This document shows positions 25,343 to 35,181 of a DNA stretch of 64,000 nt, in pieces; the stretch's first letter is position 1; each line of letters opens with the position of its first letter. Below the pieces are notes generated by a model, which did not search any database, was not told the origin of the DNA, and saw nothing but the letters and a program-made list of their open reading frames with translations. The stretch comes from CAYQJL01 sp964573295 (GTDB lineage Bacteria > Eisenbacteria > RBG-16-71-46 > CAIMUX01 > WJJG01), in assembly GCA_964573295.1 (NCBI GenBank), contig CAZNJE010000020.1, positions 10,344 to 74,343 on the forward strand, in the 5' to 3' direction. The position numbers and the translations under genes are program-made.

Positions 25343-27562
25343 ATGGAGAACCGTGCCGACCGAACAGCACCGGCCGTGCGTTCTGTCGCCCTCGCAGGGG
25401 CGGGGACCCCCACATGCGCGGGGACCCCGACATGCGCGGTGGCCCCCACACGCGCGGTCGCCCTCGCATGGGCGTTCGCCCTCGCGTTCGTACTCATCCT
25501 CGGAGCCGGACCGGTGAGCGCGCGAGTCATCCCCAACCACCTGCTCCCCGACGAACCGCCGCGCGCCTGGCATGGCCTACCGCTGCCCGACGATCATCTC
25601 CACAAGCAGTACTGGGCGCAGTACTACGGTCTGCCCCTTTTGGCCGGCCGGGACCTGTGGGATCCCGACACGACCGGCTACGACGCCCTTCACGTCGAGC
25701 TCACCGCCGAGCCGATCATCGAAGAAGAGGGCATCATCGGCGAGGCACGCTGGCTCGTTGCGCTGGAAGATCCGCCGCCTGCGGAACTGGCCTTCGATTT
25801 CTACAGCAACATGGTCGTCGAACAGGTGCTGGTGGATGGCTCCGCGGCCAGCTTCACGCACGCGGACGATGTGCTGCGCATCGATCTTCCCGGTCCGGGA
25901 TCGCCCGGAGATGAGCGAGAGGTCGTGATCACTTACCACGGCATTCCTGAAATGGGCTACATCTGGGGATACGACGTGCGATTCCACGGCGAGGACGAGG
26001 TCCCGATCGTCTACACGAGCTGCCAGCCCAGCGCCTCGCGCACCTGGTGGCCCTGCAAGGACCGTCCGGACGAGAAGTTCACCGCGGAGCTGGCCTTCAT
26101 CGTGCCCGATACGATGATCGCGGTCTCGAACGGCCTCCTGACCGAAACGGTACCCTACATCGGAGGCCGCATGCTCTATCGCTGGCAGCACGGCTATCCG
26201 ATCCCGGCCTATCTGGTGAGTCTCACGGCCACGAACTTCGCCTCCTTCGAAGACGTGTTCGTGAGCACGACCGGCCAGACGATGCCCCTCACCTACTACG
26301 CCTACCCCGAGGACCTCGAAGTCGCGCAGGACCAGTGGGGCTTCACGCCCCAGGCCATCAGCGTCCTGGAAGAGCTCTTCGGCCCCTATCCGTTCTTGAA
26401 CGAGAAGTATGGGATGGCCGAATACCCGTGGAGCGGGGCGATGGAGCACCAGACCTTATCGAGCATGGGCGAGTACTTCTTCGATCTGCCCGAGCGATCC
26501 GACTGGGTTGTGGTTCACGAGTTGGCCCACCAGTGGTGGGGCGATTGGGTGACCTGCGGCACCTGGCGTGACATCTGGCTCAATGAGGGCTTCGCCACCT
26601 ATTGCGAAGCCCTGTGGGCCGAAGCGCTGGGCGGTCCCGACAGCCTACACGCGGTGATGGCCATGAAGAAGGCCGACGCGTTCCCCGGCCCCGTCTACGA
26701 TCCCAACTTCATCTTCAGCGGCACCGTCTATCGCAAGGGTGCCTGGATGCTCCACATGCTGCGCCATGTCCTGGGCGATGACACCTTCTTCGCCGCCTTG
26801 CGCGAGTATGGCCGGCAGCACGCCTACGGCAATGCGGTCACCGCCGACCTGCAAGCGGTGCTCGAAACACACTACGGCGCCTCGCTCGACTGGTTCTTCG
26901 GTCCCTGGGTCTACGGCGAGGGGCGTCCCACCTACGGCGCGAAATGGAATCCGCTGGCCACCTCGGCGAGCGGCGACACCTGGACCCGGATCACGATCTG
27001 GCAGGAGACGAGCGGCCCTCAGTACTTCACGATGCCGATCGATGCGGCGCTCTACCTGAGCAGCGGCGAGACGTTCGAGTGCGTGCTGTGGGACAGCCTG
27101 CCCGAGCAGCAATTCCTGGTTCACACGCCGGCACCGGTCGATTCGGTGCAGCTCGATCCCGAGCACTGGATCCTGGCCGATGTCGAGTTCATCGCCGATC
27201 CCTCATCGGCCGAAGATCCCCGTGCGACGTTCCGCCCGCTGGCGCTGGGCGCCCCGACCCCCAACCCGTTTCGCGGCCGCACGGCCTTGACGCTGGGGTG
27301 GGGACCGGTGCCGCCGACCGACGCAGCCGACCTGCGCCTGGCCATTCTCGATGTGAGCGGACGGGTCGTTCGGGAGCTTCCGGTGCGTGCCGTAGACGCT
27401 ACCGGCGGCCGCTTCGAGTGGGACGGCCGGGACCGGCGCGGCGTCGCGGCACCGGCGGGGATCTACTGGGCCCGGTTGCGAGCGCCCGGCCTCGAGTCCA
27501 GCGAGGGCGATGCCCCACCCGGGCACCCGTTGGCCAGCCAGAGGATCGTGAAGCTGAGGTAG
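25343..27562 (+). CDS. Secreted M1 family aminopeptidase with sorting domain
   Basis: A 739-residue exported zinc metallopeptidase of the gluzincin M1 family. The exopeptidase motif is 'GAMEH' (365-369), the zinc site 'HELAH' (392-396) with the third ligand E415 in 'LNEGFATYCE'. The N-terminus holds a repeat-built Ala/Thr/Pro stretch before a hydrophobic signal ('ALAWAFALAFVLILGAGPVS'). The C-terminal ~95 residues are a FlgD-like sorting domain ('GAPTPNPFRGRTALTLGWG', 'WDGRDRRGVAAPAGIYWARL'), so the enzyme is sent to the cell surface or medium, probably to trim peptides. AGGAGGTGA lies upstream of the ATG. It is divergent from era. Confidence 0.92.
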   Translation: MENRADRTAPAVRSVALAGAGTPTCAGTPTCAVAPTRAVALAWAFALAFVLILGAGPVSARVIPNHLLPDEPPRAWHGLPLPDDHLHKQYWAQYYGLPLLAGRDLWDPDTTGYDALHVELTAEPIIEEEGIIGEARWLVALEDPPPAELAFDFYSNMVVEQVLVDGSAASFTHADDVLRIDLPGPGSPGDEREVVITYHGIPEMGYIWGYDVRFHGEDEVPIVYTSCQPSASRTWWPCKDRPDEKFTAELAFIVPDTMIAVSNGLLTETVPYIGGRMLYRWQHGYPIPAYLVSLTATNFASFEDVFVSTTGQTMPLTYYAYPEDLEVAQDQWGFTPQAISVLEELFGPYPFLNEKYGMAEYPWSGAMEHQTLSSMGEYFFDLPERSDWVVVHELAHQWWGDWVTCGTWRDIWLNEGFATYCEALWAEALGGPDSLHAVMAMKKADAFPGPVYDPNFIFSGTVYRKGAWMLHMLRHVLGDDTFFAALREYGRQHAYGNAVTADLQAVLETHYGASLDWFFGPWVYGEGRPTYGAKWNPLATSASGDTWTRITIWQETSGPQYFTMPIDAALYLSSGETFECVLWDSLPEQQFLVHTPAPVDSVQLDPEHWILADVEFIADPSSAEDPRATFRPLALGAPTPNPFRGRTALTLGWGPVPPTDAADLRLAILDVSGRVVRELPVRAVDATGGRFEWDGRDRRGVAAPAGIYWARLRAPGLESSEGDAPPGHPLASQRIVKLR

Positions 27563-27674
27563 AAGCCGGCCGGCGTGGGCCGCCGGTGCCCCCATCAGAC
27601 GATGCCCGACGCTCCGTTCGGCGTGGCCTCGGCACAGGAGCAACGGCAGTGCGATCCGGTCGGTGCCATCTGGA

Positions 27675-30600
27675 CTACTCGAGCACGATCAGCCGCCGAT
27701 CGAGGCGCAGGCCCTCTCCCGAGAGCCGAACGAAGTAGATGCCCGACGACAAGCTCGCTCCCTCCGGCGCCTGCTTCCCCACCGCGACCGAATGAGTGCC
27801 CGGCTGATGGGGATGATCCGCAAGCGTGGCTACCCGGCGGCCGCTCGCATCGTATAACGCCAGGCGAACGGGACGTCCGGCCAACTCGGCCGGCACCTCG
27901 TAGACGATCCGGCCCTCGCCGCGGAAGGGAACCGGCGCAATGCGGAGCGAGGCCAGCAGACGGCTCTCGGGCGATTGCCCCGAGATCGTATCCGTACAAC
28001 CCACCCCGTAGGCGCCGATCTGCTGGCACTGCGGATTGTTTTCCTCGGCGCAGGGCGAGTTCTCCTGCAACATGTACGGGTGCTCGGGCACGATCTCCCC
28101 GCACAGCAGCGGATCCTCCTCGATGTTGCCCTGGATCCCCAGCAAGTCGGCGATCGGTCCCACCCAGTTGCCGCCCTCGTTTCCGTAGAGGTCACAGCAG
28201 ATCAGGTTGGCCCACGTGTCCTCGGCCACGCCGACGCCTTCACCAGATAGGTTTTCGGTCACGAGACAATTGAGCAGGTCCAGATCGGCGTACGAGCCGG
28301 CCGTAAAGATGCCGCTGCCCTCCGGCGCCTCGTTGCCGCCAAGGGTGCACTGGTGGAGCACCATGATCGACTCGCTGTTGTAGACGGCGCCCCCGCCCGT
28401 GCCGGCAGTGTTGTCCAAGAAGGCGCACCCGGACAGATCGACGAGGTCGCCGCAATAGCTGGCCGCCACGGCGCCGCCTTGCGTCGTCGCGTGGTTGCCG
28501 AGAAAGGTGCAATCGCCTACCTGAACCGCGCCCGGCCCCGAGAAGCGCAACGCTCCGCTGTTGGGCGCGCTGTTACCTTCGAAGAGACAATCCTCCAGAG
28601 AGACGGCAGCGTAGTCGGTTCGCACGGCGCCCCCGCTGTGCGCGGAGGTGTTGAGGCGAAACTCGCATCCGGTCATCGTGACCGAACCGTACCAGCTTCC
28701 GAGCGCGCCCCCGGCATCCTGGGCTGTATTCGCTTGGAACTCGCAACCGGTAAGCTCGAGCGTCCCCTCCCAAAAGAAAAGCGCCCCCCCTTGGACCTGC
28801 GCCTGATTGCTCGTGAAGCTGCACTGCTCGAGCACGGCCTGACACCCCTCCTGAAACCAGATCGCGCCACCGCCGTCGAAGGCTTGATTGGACTCGAAGT
28901 GGCAATCCATGAAGTGCGGATCGGAACCCCGGCAGTAGATCGCGCCGCCCCGATCACCGCTGTGGTTCTTGAAGAGGCAACCCTGGATCTCCATCGTGGC
29001 CGCATCGCTCATGTGGAGGGCCCTTCCCGTGTACCCCGCATCTTGCTCGAAGACACAGTTCACGAGCCGTAGCCCACCTCCCCCGCAGATGGCGCCCGAC
29101 GTATCCACCCCCTGGTTGTTCTTGATCACGCATTCGCGAACGGTCGCAAAGGTCGATGCTCCGTACGCCCGAATCGCCCCATCGTAGGCGCCCGTAATCG
29201 TCACGCCCTCCAGCACCGTCTCGGGACCGACCCCATAGTGGAACGTCACCCCATGGTGCGGCTGCTCAGCCGTGCCCTCGGCATCCAGGATGCAGGCGGC
29301 CGGGTCGCCGCTCTGGGAGCGAACCGTGATGGCCTTCCCGTAGTAGTCCAAATCGCGATTGCCCTCGCCGGTGTAGGTGCCGTCGAGCAGCTCGACGATG
29401 TCGCCGTCCTCGGCCGCCAGAATGGCGGCCTGAATCGTGGGGTAGTCCCCGGTGCCATCGGGGGCCACGGTCAGGAGCACTTGCCCGCACGGGTTGGGGT
29501 CACAGGTCAGCTCGTTCGGCCGAAACTCTCCACCGGCCAAATCGCAGTCGGCCGGAAGCATCAACGTACAGGTCTCGCCGATGCAGCAGGCCGCCTCGCG
29601 CGTCTCGCAGGCCACCGGATACGCCCCGATGAGGCCGCAGTCGGGATTGGCGCCCGGCGCGCACGGAGAGGCATCCTGGAGATAGTAGTCTTCGCCGGCC
29701 AGATCGCAGAAGAGCGGGGCCTCAGAGATGTTGCCGCTGGTGCCCAGCTGCCCCTCGTACCCGGTCCAGTCGGCATAGGCGTTGCCGTAGATGTTGCAGC
29801 AGGCGAACTCGGCGCCCGATCCGGCGACCGCTTCCCCCGTGAGGCTGTAGGCGAGGATGCAATTCGAGAACTGCGGCTGGCTGTTCTGATTGAGCCCCAC
29901 CGCGCCGCCCAGGGGCGCGGCGTTGCCCACCAGCGTGGTCTGCTCAATGCGGGGATGAGACTCATAGAAGTCGAGGCCGCCGCCACGCACGAAGGCCTCG
30001 TTGCCGACGATCGTGCACTCGCGCAGGATCGGCCCGGGATAGACCTGGCGGTAGGAGGCGAACCCGCCCCCGTAGTCGGCCTGGCAGCCGCGCAGGATGC
30101 ACCGCTCGATCAAAGGACCCGAGAGGTCCGAGTAGATCGCCCCGCCGGCGTTCTCGGGGTAGGCGCCGGAAACGAACCCGCCGCGGATCGTGACGCCGCG
30201 CAGCACCGAGAGGGTGTCTTCGTGCCCCTCGAAGAGAAACGCGCGCCCGGACGCTTCGCAGTCGATGATGCAGGCGGTGGGGTCATCGCCCTGGGACCGA
30301 ATCGTGATGGCCTTGCCCAGGTAGGAGACGTTCCGGTTCCCCGCGCCGGTGAACACGCCCTCGCCCAGCTCGATCACATCCCCGTCCGCGACGCTCTGGA
30401 CGGCCGCCTCGATGGTGGGAAAATCCCCGCTGCCGTCGGGCAACACGAGATAGGTTGCCGCGGTGGCGACGCCGGGTGCAAGGCAGAGCCCAGCACCAAG
30501 CACGACGGCCCAGGTGGCGCAGATGAGGGCCCGCAAGCAAACACCCCATACAATCACTCGGTAGCCGCAGCCAGGCACCTTGGCGCGGGGCAGGAATACC

Positions 30601-30689
30601 GCTTCGCTGCCAATACCTTCGCTCCCTACTCCTTGGCTTCCCACTCCTTGGCTTCCGGCACCTTCGCTTCCCACACCTTCTCTTGTCAT
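27675..30689 (-). CDS. Large right-handed beta-helix surface protein with sorting domain
   Basis: A 1004-residue exported protein. A long N-terminus of GSEG/GSQG repeats is followed by a hydrophobic signal. Two pectate-lyase-like beta-helix modules each start with the same motif ('GSGDFPTIEAAVQSVADGD' and 'GTGDYPTIQAAILAAEDGD') and continue with CxF/GGA(I/V) rungs such as 'CIFRN', 'GGAIYSD' and 'SGGAVRTDYAAVSLEDC'. A Cys-rich connector ('ACCIGETCTLMLPADCD') joins them. The C-terminal ~90 residues are a FlgD-like sorting domain ('LYDASGRRVATLADHPHQ'). Such proteins are cell-surface adhesins or polysaccharide binders; no catalytic residues were recognised. The ATG at 30689 has GGGAGGAGAA upstream; the frame stays open further upstream without a better start. 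Confidence 0.85.
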   Translation of the reverse strand: MTREGVGSEGAGSQGVGSQGVGSEGIGSEAVFLPRAKVPGCGYRVIVWGVCLRALICATWAVVLGAGLCLAPGVATAATYLVLPDGSGDFPTIEAAVQSVADGDVIELGEGVFTGAGNRNVSYLGKAITIRSQGDDPTACIIDCEASGRAFLFEGHEDTLSVLRGVTIRGGFVSGAYPENAGGAIYSDLSGPLIERCILRGCQADYGGGFASYRQVYPGPILRECTIVGNEAFVRGGGLDFYESHPRIEQTTLVGNAAPLGGAVGLNQNSQPQFSNCILAYSLTGEAVAGSGAEFACCNIYGNAYADWTGYEGQLGTSGNISEAPLFCDLAGEDYYLQDASPCAPGANPDCGLIGAYPVACETREAACCIGETCTLMLPADCDLAGGEFRPNELTCDPNPCGQVLLTVAPDGTGDYPTIQAAILAAEDGDIVELLDGTYTGEGNRDLDYYGKAITVRSQSGDPAACILDAEGTAEQPHHGVTFHYGVGPETVLEGVTITGAYDGAIRAYGASTFATVRECVIKNNQGVDTSGAICGGGGLRLVNCVFEQDAGYTGRALHMSDAATMEIQGCLFKNHSGDRGGAIYCRGSDPHFMDCHFESNQAFDGGGAIWFQEGCQAVLEQCSFTSNQAQVQGGALFFWEGTLELTGCEFQANTAQDAGGALGSWYGSVTMTGCEFRLNTSAHSGGAVRTDYAAVSLEDCLFEGNSAPNSGALRFSGPGAVQVGDCTFLGNHATTQGGAVAASYCGDLVDLSGCAFLDNTAGTGGGAVYNSESIMVLHQCTLGGNEAPEGSGIFTAGSYADLDLLNCLVTENLSGEGVGVAEDTWANLICCDLYGNEGGNWVGPIADLLGIQGNIEEDPLLCGEIVPEHPYMLQENSPCAEENNPQCQQIGAYGVGCTDTISGQSPESRLLASLRIAPVPFRGEGRIVYEVPAELAGRPVRLALYDASGRRVATLADHPHQPGTHSVAVGKQAPEGASLSSGIYFVRLSGEGLRLDRRLIVLE

Positions 30690-30904
30690 CGCGTTCTCCT
30701 CCCACCTGCAACTGTACGCTGCCGTCCACATGTAAGTGTACGCTACCGTCGCCATTGAAATCAAAGGGGGGGGGGCATTGTAAGCCATTTCATTGATAGC
30801 AATTAGGGGCGCAGCCATCCATCGGGCCGTTCCCGGGACCGCCGATGGCACCCCTACCGGAGGGCATCGACCGATCTCCCGGCGACGACACGCCTGCGCA
30901 CAGC

Positions 30905-31012
30905 GTGCCCGAAAGCCTGCCCAGAAACATGCCCAGAAGCGCTCCAAGAAGCACGCCCAGTAGCACGCCCGGAAGCCCGCCCAGTAGCACGCCCGGAAGC
31001 CCGCGAGGGAGC
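30905..31012. repeat. 12-bp tandem repeat in the gap between two beta-helix genes
   Basis: Nine imperfect units of acgcccagtagc-type sequence. The 446-bp gap 30690-31135 between the divergent beta-helix genes also has a run of about ten G near 30765-30776. No gene is recognised there. Confidence 0.85.
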
Positions 31013-31135
31013 ACGTTGCGGAACCTGCCGAGGAGTCAACATCCCAGGGATTCTGCCGATTCAACAAGCGCGAAACTGTTTGCAAATCCATGAACCCGAA
31101 GAGGTCGCCGACGACCATCTCGAGTGGAGGATCCC

Positions 31136-32557
31136 ATGTTCGACGCTGCACTCCGATACACCGTCACGTTCGCGACGGCGTCCCGGCCGATCGTTGTGAT
31201 GGCCTGCGCGGCCGGGCTCCTGGTACCGGTTCTGGCCAGTGCCGACAGCTGGTACGTCAACCCCCAGGGGGGCGACGCAGCGACGATCTCAGAGGCCGTT
31301 CAACTCGCCGCCGACGGCGACACGATCCTGATCGCGCCCGGCACCTACAACGATGCGGTCTACACGACCAAGGGGCTCCACTTTTGGGGCGATGAAGGCG
31401 GCGAGGTCGTCTGGGACGCCGAGCCCGATGACTCCGCCCTCTACATCGAGAACGCCTCGGAGGTGAGCGTGCGCGGGATCACCTTCACCGGCGATGACAC
31501 CGACGGCTGCCCGGGACTCGTCATGGATGAGAATGCGGGGATCGTCGAGATTCACGATTGCACCTTCCGCGACATGAACGCCGGGTGGTCGGGAGGCGCC
31601 GCCTTTCTGAAGAATCAGCAAACCGATCTGCGCAATTGCACCTTCCGGAACATCACGACCAGCGGGACGTCCCAGTATTCCGGTGGCGCCGTGTATCTCA
31701 GCACCACCGCTCCGTGCAGCTACGTGATCGATTGCACCTTCGAGAACTGCAGCCTGCCCGGTCTGGGCGGGGCCCTGGACGTCCTGTCCAGCGATGGCGC
31801 CTCCCCGGTCCATGTCGAGTCCTGCTCCTTCGTGGGATGCACGGCCGAGAACGGCGGCGCACTCTTCGCCTACGCCGGACCGATCACGGTGACCGGATGC
31901 CTGTTCGAGAACAACGAGGCTACCCTCGATGGCGGGGCGCTGGGGCACTGGATCAAGTCGCTCGAGATCCAGGATTGCATCTTTCGCAACAATCGCTGCG
32001 GCAACCAGGGTGGGGCCATCTACACCCCTTCGATGGAAGACGAGGTCCTGATCCACCACAACCTCTTCTGGGACAATCACGCCGATGACGGTGGCGCGCT
32101 GTATACCGTAGCAGTCCTTGCCAGCCTGGACATGAACACCTTCTTCCGCAACTCGGCCTCGACACGCGGGGCCGCGATCAGCGCCAACGGCACACAGACT
32201 CAGATCACGCGCTGCATCCTGACCGAGAGCGACGAGACCGAAGCCCTCTACTGCGGGGTGGAACCGACGATCTCCTGTTGCGATTTCTGGCTGAACTTCG
32301 CGGGTCACACGTCGGGTTGCGCCGACCCATTCGCCACACCGAGCAACGCGCAATCGGACCCGATGATCTGCAACTGGCACACCGAAGAGTTCGGGGTCGC
32401 CGCGGGCTCGGTCTGCGCAACGGGCAACCTGCCCTCCGGGTGTACCGGACAGATCGGCGCCTATGGCGTCGGCTGCGCGGCCACGCCGGTTCGCTCGGCC
32501 AGCTGGGGTGAGATGCGGTCGCTCTTCCGGCCGCCGGCCGTTGACGTGCTGCGCTGA
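31136..32557 (+). CDS. Exported right-handed beta-helix protein lacking a sorting domain
   Basis: A 473-residue protein with a signal peptide ('MACAAGLLVPVLASADS') and a single beta-helix module with many GGA(L/V/I) rungs and paired Cys residues ('CTFENC', 'SCSFVGCTAENGGALFAYAG'). It ends with the same 'QIGAYGVGC' motif seen before the sorting domain of its divergent neighbour, but after it only ~25 unrelated residues follow and no FlgD-like domain. It may be a truncated paralogue or a periplasmic form. The ATG at 31136 has GGAGG five bases upstream. Function unknown. Confidence 0.8.
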   Translation: MFDAALRYTVTFATASRPIVVMACAAGLLVPVLASADSWYVNPQGGDAATISEAVQLAADGDTILIAPGTYNDAVYTTKGLHFWGDEGGEVVWDAEPDDSALYIENASEVSVRGITFTGDDTDGCPGLVMDENAGIVEIHDCTFRDMNAGWSGGAAFLKNQQTDLRNCTFRNITTSGTSQYSGGAVYLSTTAPCSYVIDCTFENCSLPGLGGALDVLSSDGASPVHVESCSFVGCTAENGGALFAYAGPITVTGCLFENNEATLDGGALGHWIKSLEIQDCIFRNNRCGNQGGAIYTPSMEDEVLIHHNLFWDNHADDGGALYTVAVLASLDMNTFFRNSASTRGAAISANGTQTQITRCILTESDETEALYCGVEPTISCCDFWLNFAGHTSGCADPFATPSNAQSDPMICNWHTEEFGVAAGSVCATGNLPSGCTGQIGAYGVGCAATPVRSASWGEMRSLFRPPAVDVLR

Positions 32558-32688
32558 TCGCCGGCCGAGAAGGGGGTGCGCTGATCGCCGGCCAAGAACG
32601 AGCGTGCGGATCACCGGCCATGAAGTGGGCTAGCAATGAAATGGGCTACCACTAGCGCTCTGGTTCACCCGGCGGTAGGCTTGCCGCC

Positions 32689-35073
32689 ATGGACCAATCG
32701 CAGCCAATCTCAGTAGGCCAGCGTACCTGCAACTATTCCGGCAGGGCGTGGACAGTCCGCCTCCTGTGCATCACGCTGATGCTCACGGCCGCGACAACCT
32801 GGCCAACCACTGCATCCACGCCGACGACGACGGACACCCTGTCCGCGGCGGACTCCCTGACCGCGGCGACCACCCCGCAGCCCGACCCGCAGCCTGACCC
32901 GCAGCCCGACCCGCAGCCTGACCCGCGGACCGACCCGCGGACCGACCCGCGGACCGACCCGCAGCCCAAGCGGCTGGCCCTGGCTCTGAGCGGCGGCGGC
33001 GCCCGGGGCATCGCTCACATCGGCGTGCTGCAGGCCCTCGAGAAGGCCGGCATTCCCATCGGTCCGGTCGCCGGGACGAGCATGGGCAGCATCGTCGGCG
33101 GTCTCTACGCGGCCGGCCACTCGGGTGACCAGATGGCCGAGCTGACGCTGGCGATCGACTGGGAAACGATCTTCTCCGAGGAACCGTTTCCCAACGCCGA
33201 CCTCGTGAGCCGGTTCTATGGCAGTCGCAGTTCGCTCATCCAGCTCCACTTCACGCCCTGGGAATTCCACCTGCCCTACGGGCTCATCAATGCGCAGCGC
33301 ATCAGCGAGGTGCTCTTCCGCTACACCGCGGCCGCCAGCTACGCGGCGGGTGGTGACTTCGACAGCCTTCGGGTTCCGTTTCGGGCATCGGCGGTAGACA
33401 TCACAACCGGCGAGGTCATTTCCTTCTCTCAGGGAGACCTGGCGCAGACCCTGCGCGCCAGCATGGCCATTCCTTTCGTCTTCTATCCGGCCAAAATCGA
33501 TGATCGCCTGCTGATCGACGGCGGCGTCCTCGAGCTGATCCCCACGCCCGCACTGCTGCCGCTCAACCCGGATGCGGTGCTCGCTGTCGACACCGAGGGG
33601 TCCGAAGCGCTGACCGAGAAGCCGCGTGACGTAGCCGAGATCGTGACCCAGACCGTGAATCTCTTCATGCGGGTCCAGAAGCCTGAGCAACTCCGCCTTG
33701 CCGACCTCGTCGTGACCCCGCGGCTCGGCCGCCACGCCGTCATGGATTTCGAGAGGATCGACTGGCTCATCGCCCGCGGCGCCCAGGCGACCCGCGCAAA
33801 GCTGGACTCGATCCGCGACTTGGTCCCACCCCAGCCTGCCGCTCCGCCGATGCGCACCTTGGATCAGGGCGCTCTCGGTCGGGCTTACGTCAGCGCCATC
33901 CAGGTGAAGGACACCCTGGTCGCCGACGCCGATCTCATCCGAAGCCGCTTCGGCGTAAGGCCCACAGAACGATTCGATCTCGAGGCCGCCATCCGCGGGG
34001 TGCAGGATGTCTACGCCCTGGGGTTGTTCCACAATGTCTGGCTGAATCTCTCCCGGCCCGCTCCCGACAGCGTCGCCATCGAGGTCCATGCCCTCGAGAA
34101 ACCGCCCCGCCAGGTAGGCTTGAGCGGGGCCTACCACACGGATCGTGGCACCACGGGCCTGATTCGCGTTACGTTCCACAATCGATTGGGCCTCAACGAA
34201 CGTGTGCATCTGCTTCTGAAGGCCGGACGCCCCGAATCCCGAATCACCCTGGCCCTGGTTCCGGAACTGACCTGTTTGCACGCCGTCCTCAGTTTCGCGG
34301 CCCACTATGGCGAAGAGCGTCCCTATCTCTACGACGCCGCCGGCCAGCGGGCTCGGACCTACGAGATCGAGACCCTGGGCGCCGTGGCCGAGGGACGGAT
34401 CCGTATCGGCCGCCACGTGCTCGCCGGGATTGGGCTGGAGGCTCGCCGCGTGTGGCTCGACCCGGGCGGACCAGACGGCCAGCAGACCGTGGGAAGCGAG
34501 GGGGCTCGAGAAGACTACCTTGAAGCCCAGCTTCAGCTGATCGCCGATACCCGGCCCCGCAGCGATTTCCCCGACCGCGGTCTTCATTGGCGAACCCAGG
34601 CGCGGGGATCGCTGGCCACCGGTCGTGCGCGTGGCGAGGAGACCTTGCTGGGATCCGACTATCGCAAGCTCGACTCACGTCTGGACCTTCGCCTGCCGCT
34701 GGGCCGGCGCCACAGCATCGGCATCCATGCGGGGCTCGGACTGAGCCGCGAGGATCCTCCGCCTCACGAGCTGTTCCGTCTTGGTGGTCCCCTGGACCTC
34801 CCCGGGCTTCATCGCCAGGAGCTATGGGGGCAACAGATGATGAGCTTCGGCATGAGCGGCCGGATCCATCTGGGCCAGATCTGGCACGCCGAAGTGCGCG
34901 TTCACGCCGGGGACGCTTTCGCCGAATGGGCGCCCCGCCGGTGGGAAGACCTGCGCGCCGGCGCGGCCGCCGGCCTGCTCCTCGATACGTTCCTGGGTCC
35001 GGTCACACTCCACTACGGCCGCGCGGACAACGGGCGCGACGAAATCTACGTCTCGATCGGCCACGAACTCTGA
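32689..35073 (+). CDS. Patatin-like phospholipase with POTRA and outer-membrane barrel (type Vd-like)
   Basis: A 794-residue exported protein. A signal peptide and a PQPDP/RTDP repeat linker (~60-92) precede a patatin domain (~95-385) with oxyanion loop 'ALSGGGARGIAHIGVLQAL', the nucleophile elbow 'GTSMG' (S131) and the catalytic Asp in 'LLIDGGVLE' (D277). A POTRA-like segment (~400-470) and a BamA-like C-terminal beta-barrel (~470-794, 'FRLGGPLDLPGLHRQELWG' as the barrel motif) follow. This is the PlpD-type layout, where a lipase is exported through its own barrel. Ser-Asp dyad and order are intact. It would cleave phospholipids at or outside the surface. Confidence 0.88.
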   Translation: MDQSQPISVGQRTCNYSGRAWTVRLLCITLMLTAATTWPTTASTPTTTDTLSAADSLTAATTPQPDPQPDPQPDPQPDPRTDPRTDPRTDPQPKRLALALSGGGARGIAHIGVLQALEKAGIPIGPVAGTSMGSIVGGLYAAGHSGDQMAELTLAIDWETIFSEEPFPNADLVSRFYGSRSSLIQLHFTPWEFHLPYGLINAQRISEVLFRYTAAASYAAGGDFDSLRVPFRASAVDITTGEVISFSQGDLAQTLRASMAIPFVFYPAKIDDRLLIDGGVLELIPTPALLPLNPDAVLAVDTEGSEALTEKPRDVAEIVTQTVNLFMRVQKPEQLRLADLVVTPRLGRHAVMDFERIDWLIARGAQATRAKLDSIRDLVPPQPAAPPMRTLDQGALGRAYVSAIQVKDTLVADADLIRSRFGVRPTERFDLEAAIRGVQDVYALGLFHNVWLNLSRPAPDSVAIEVHALEKPPRQVGLSGAYHTDRGTTGLIRVTFHNRLGLNERVHLLLKAGRPESRITLALVPELTCLHAVLSFAAHYGEERPYLYDAAGQRARTYEIETLGAVAEGRIRIGRHVLAGIGLEARRVWLDPGGPDGQQTVGSEGAREDYLEAQLQLIADTRPRSDFPDRGLHWRTQARGSLATGRARGEETLLGSDYRKLDSRLDLRLPLGRRHSIGIHAGLGLSREDPPPHELFRLGGPLDLPGLHRQELWGQQMMSFGMSGRIHLGQIWHAEVRVHAGDAFAEWAPRRWEDLRAGAAAGLLLDTFLGPVTLHYGRADNGRDEIYVSIGHEL
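32875..32958. repeat. 12-bp tandem repeat coding the patatin linker
   Basis: Seven in-frame units, first ccgcagcccgac then ccgcggaccgac, encode Pro-Gln-Pro-Asp and Pro-Arg-Thr-Asp repeats. Confidence 0.9.
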
Positions 35074-35181
35074 TCACCCCAGCGCGATGCGGCGCGAGGC
35101 TCTCTCTTCCCCACCCTATGGCGCTCTGATATGATTTTGGCTCAAGCGGCTCATCCTTCCATCCCAAAAGAGGAGTAGATC

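Noticed and set aside
32555..32640. Beta-helix gene end (TGA at 32555) as a further Sec codon
   Set aside because: The frame after it is short, repeat-derived and stops again after eight codons; no domain continues and no Cys is adjacent.
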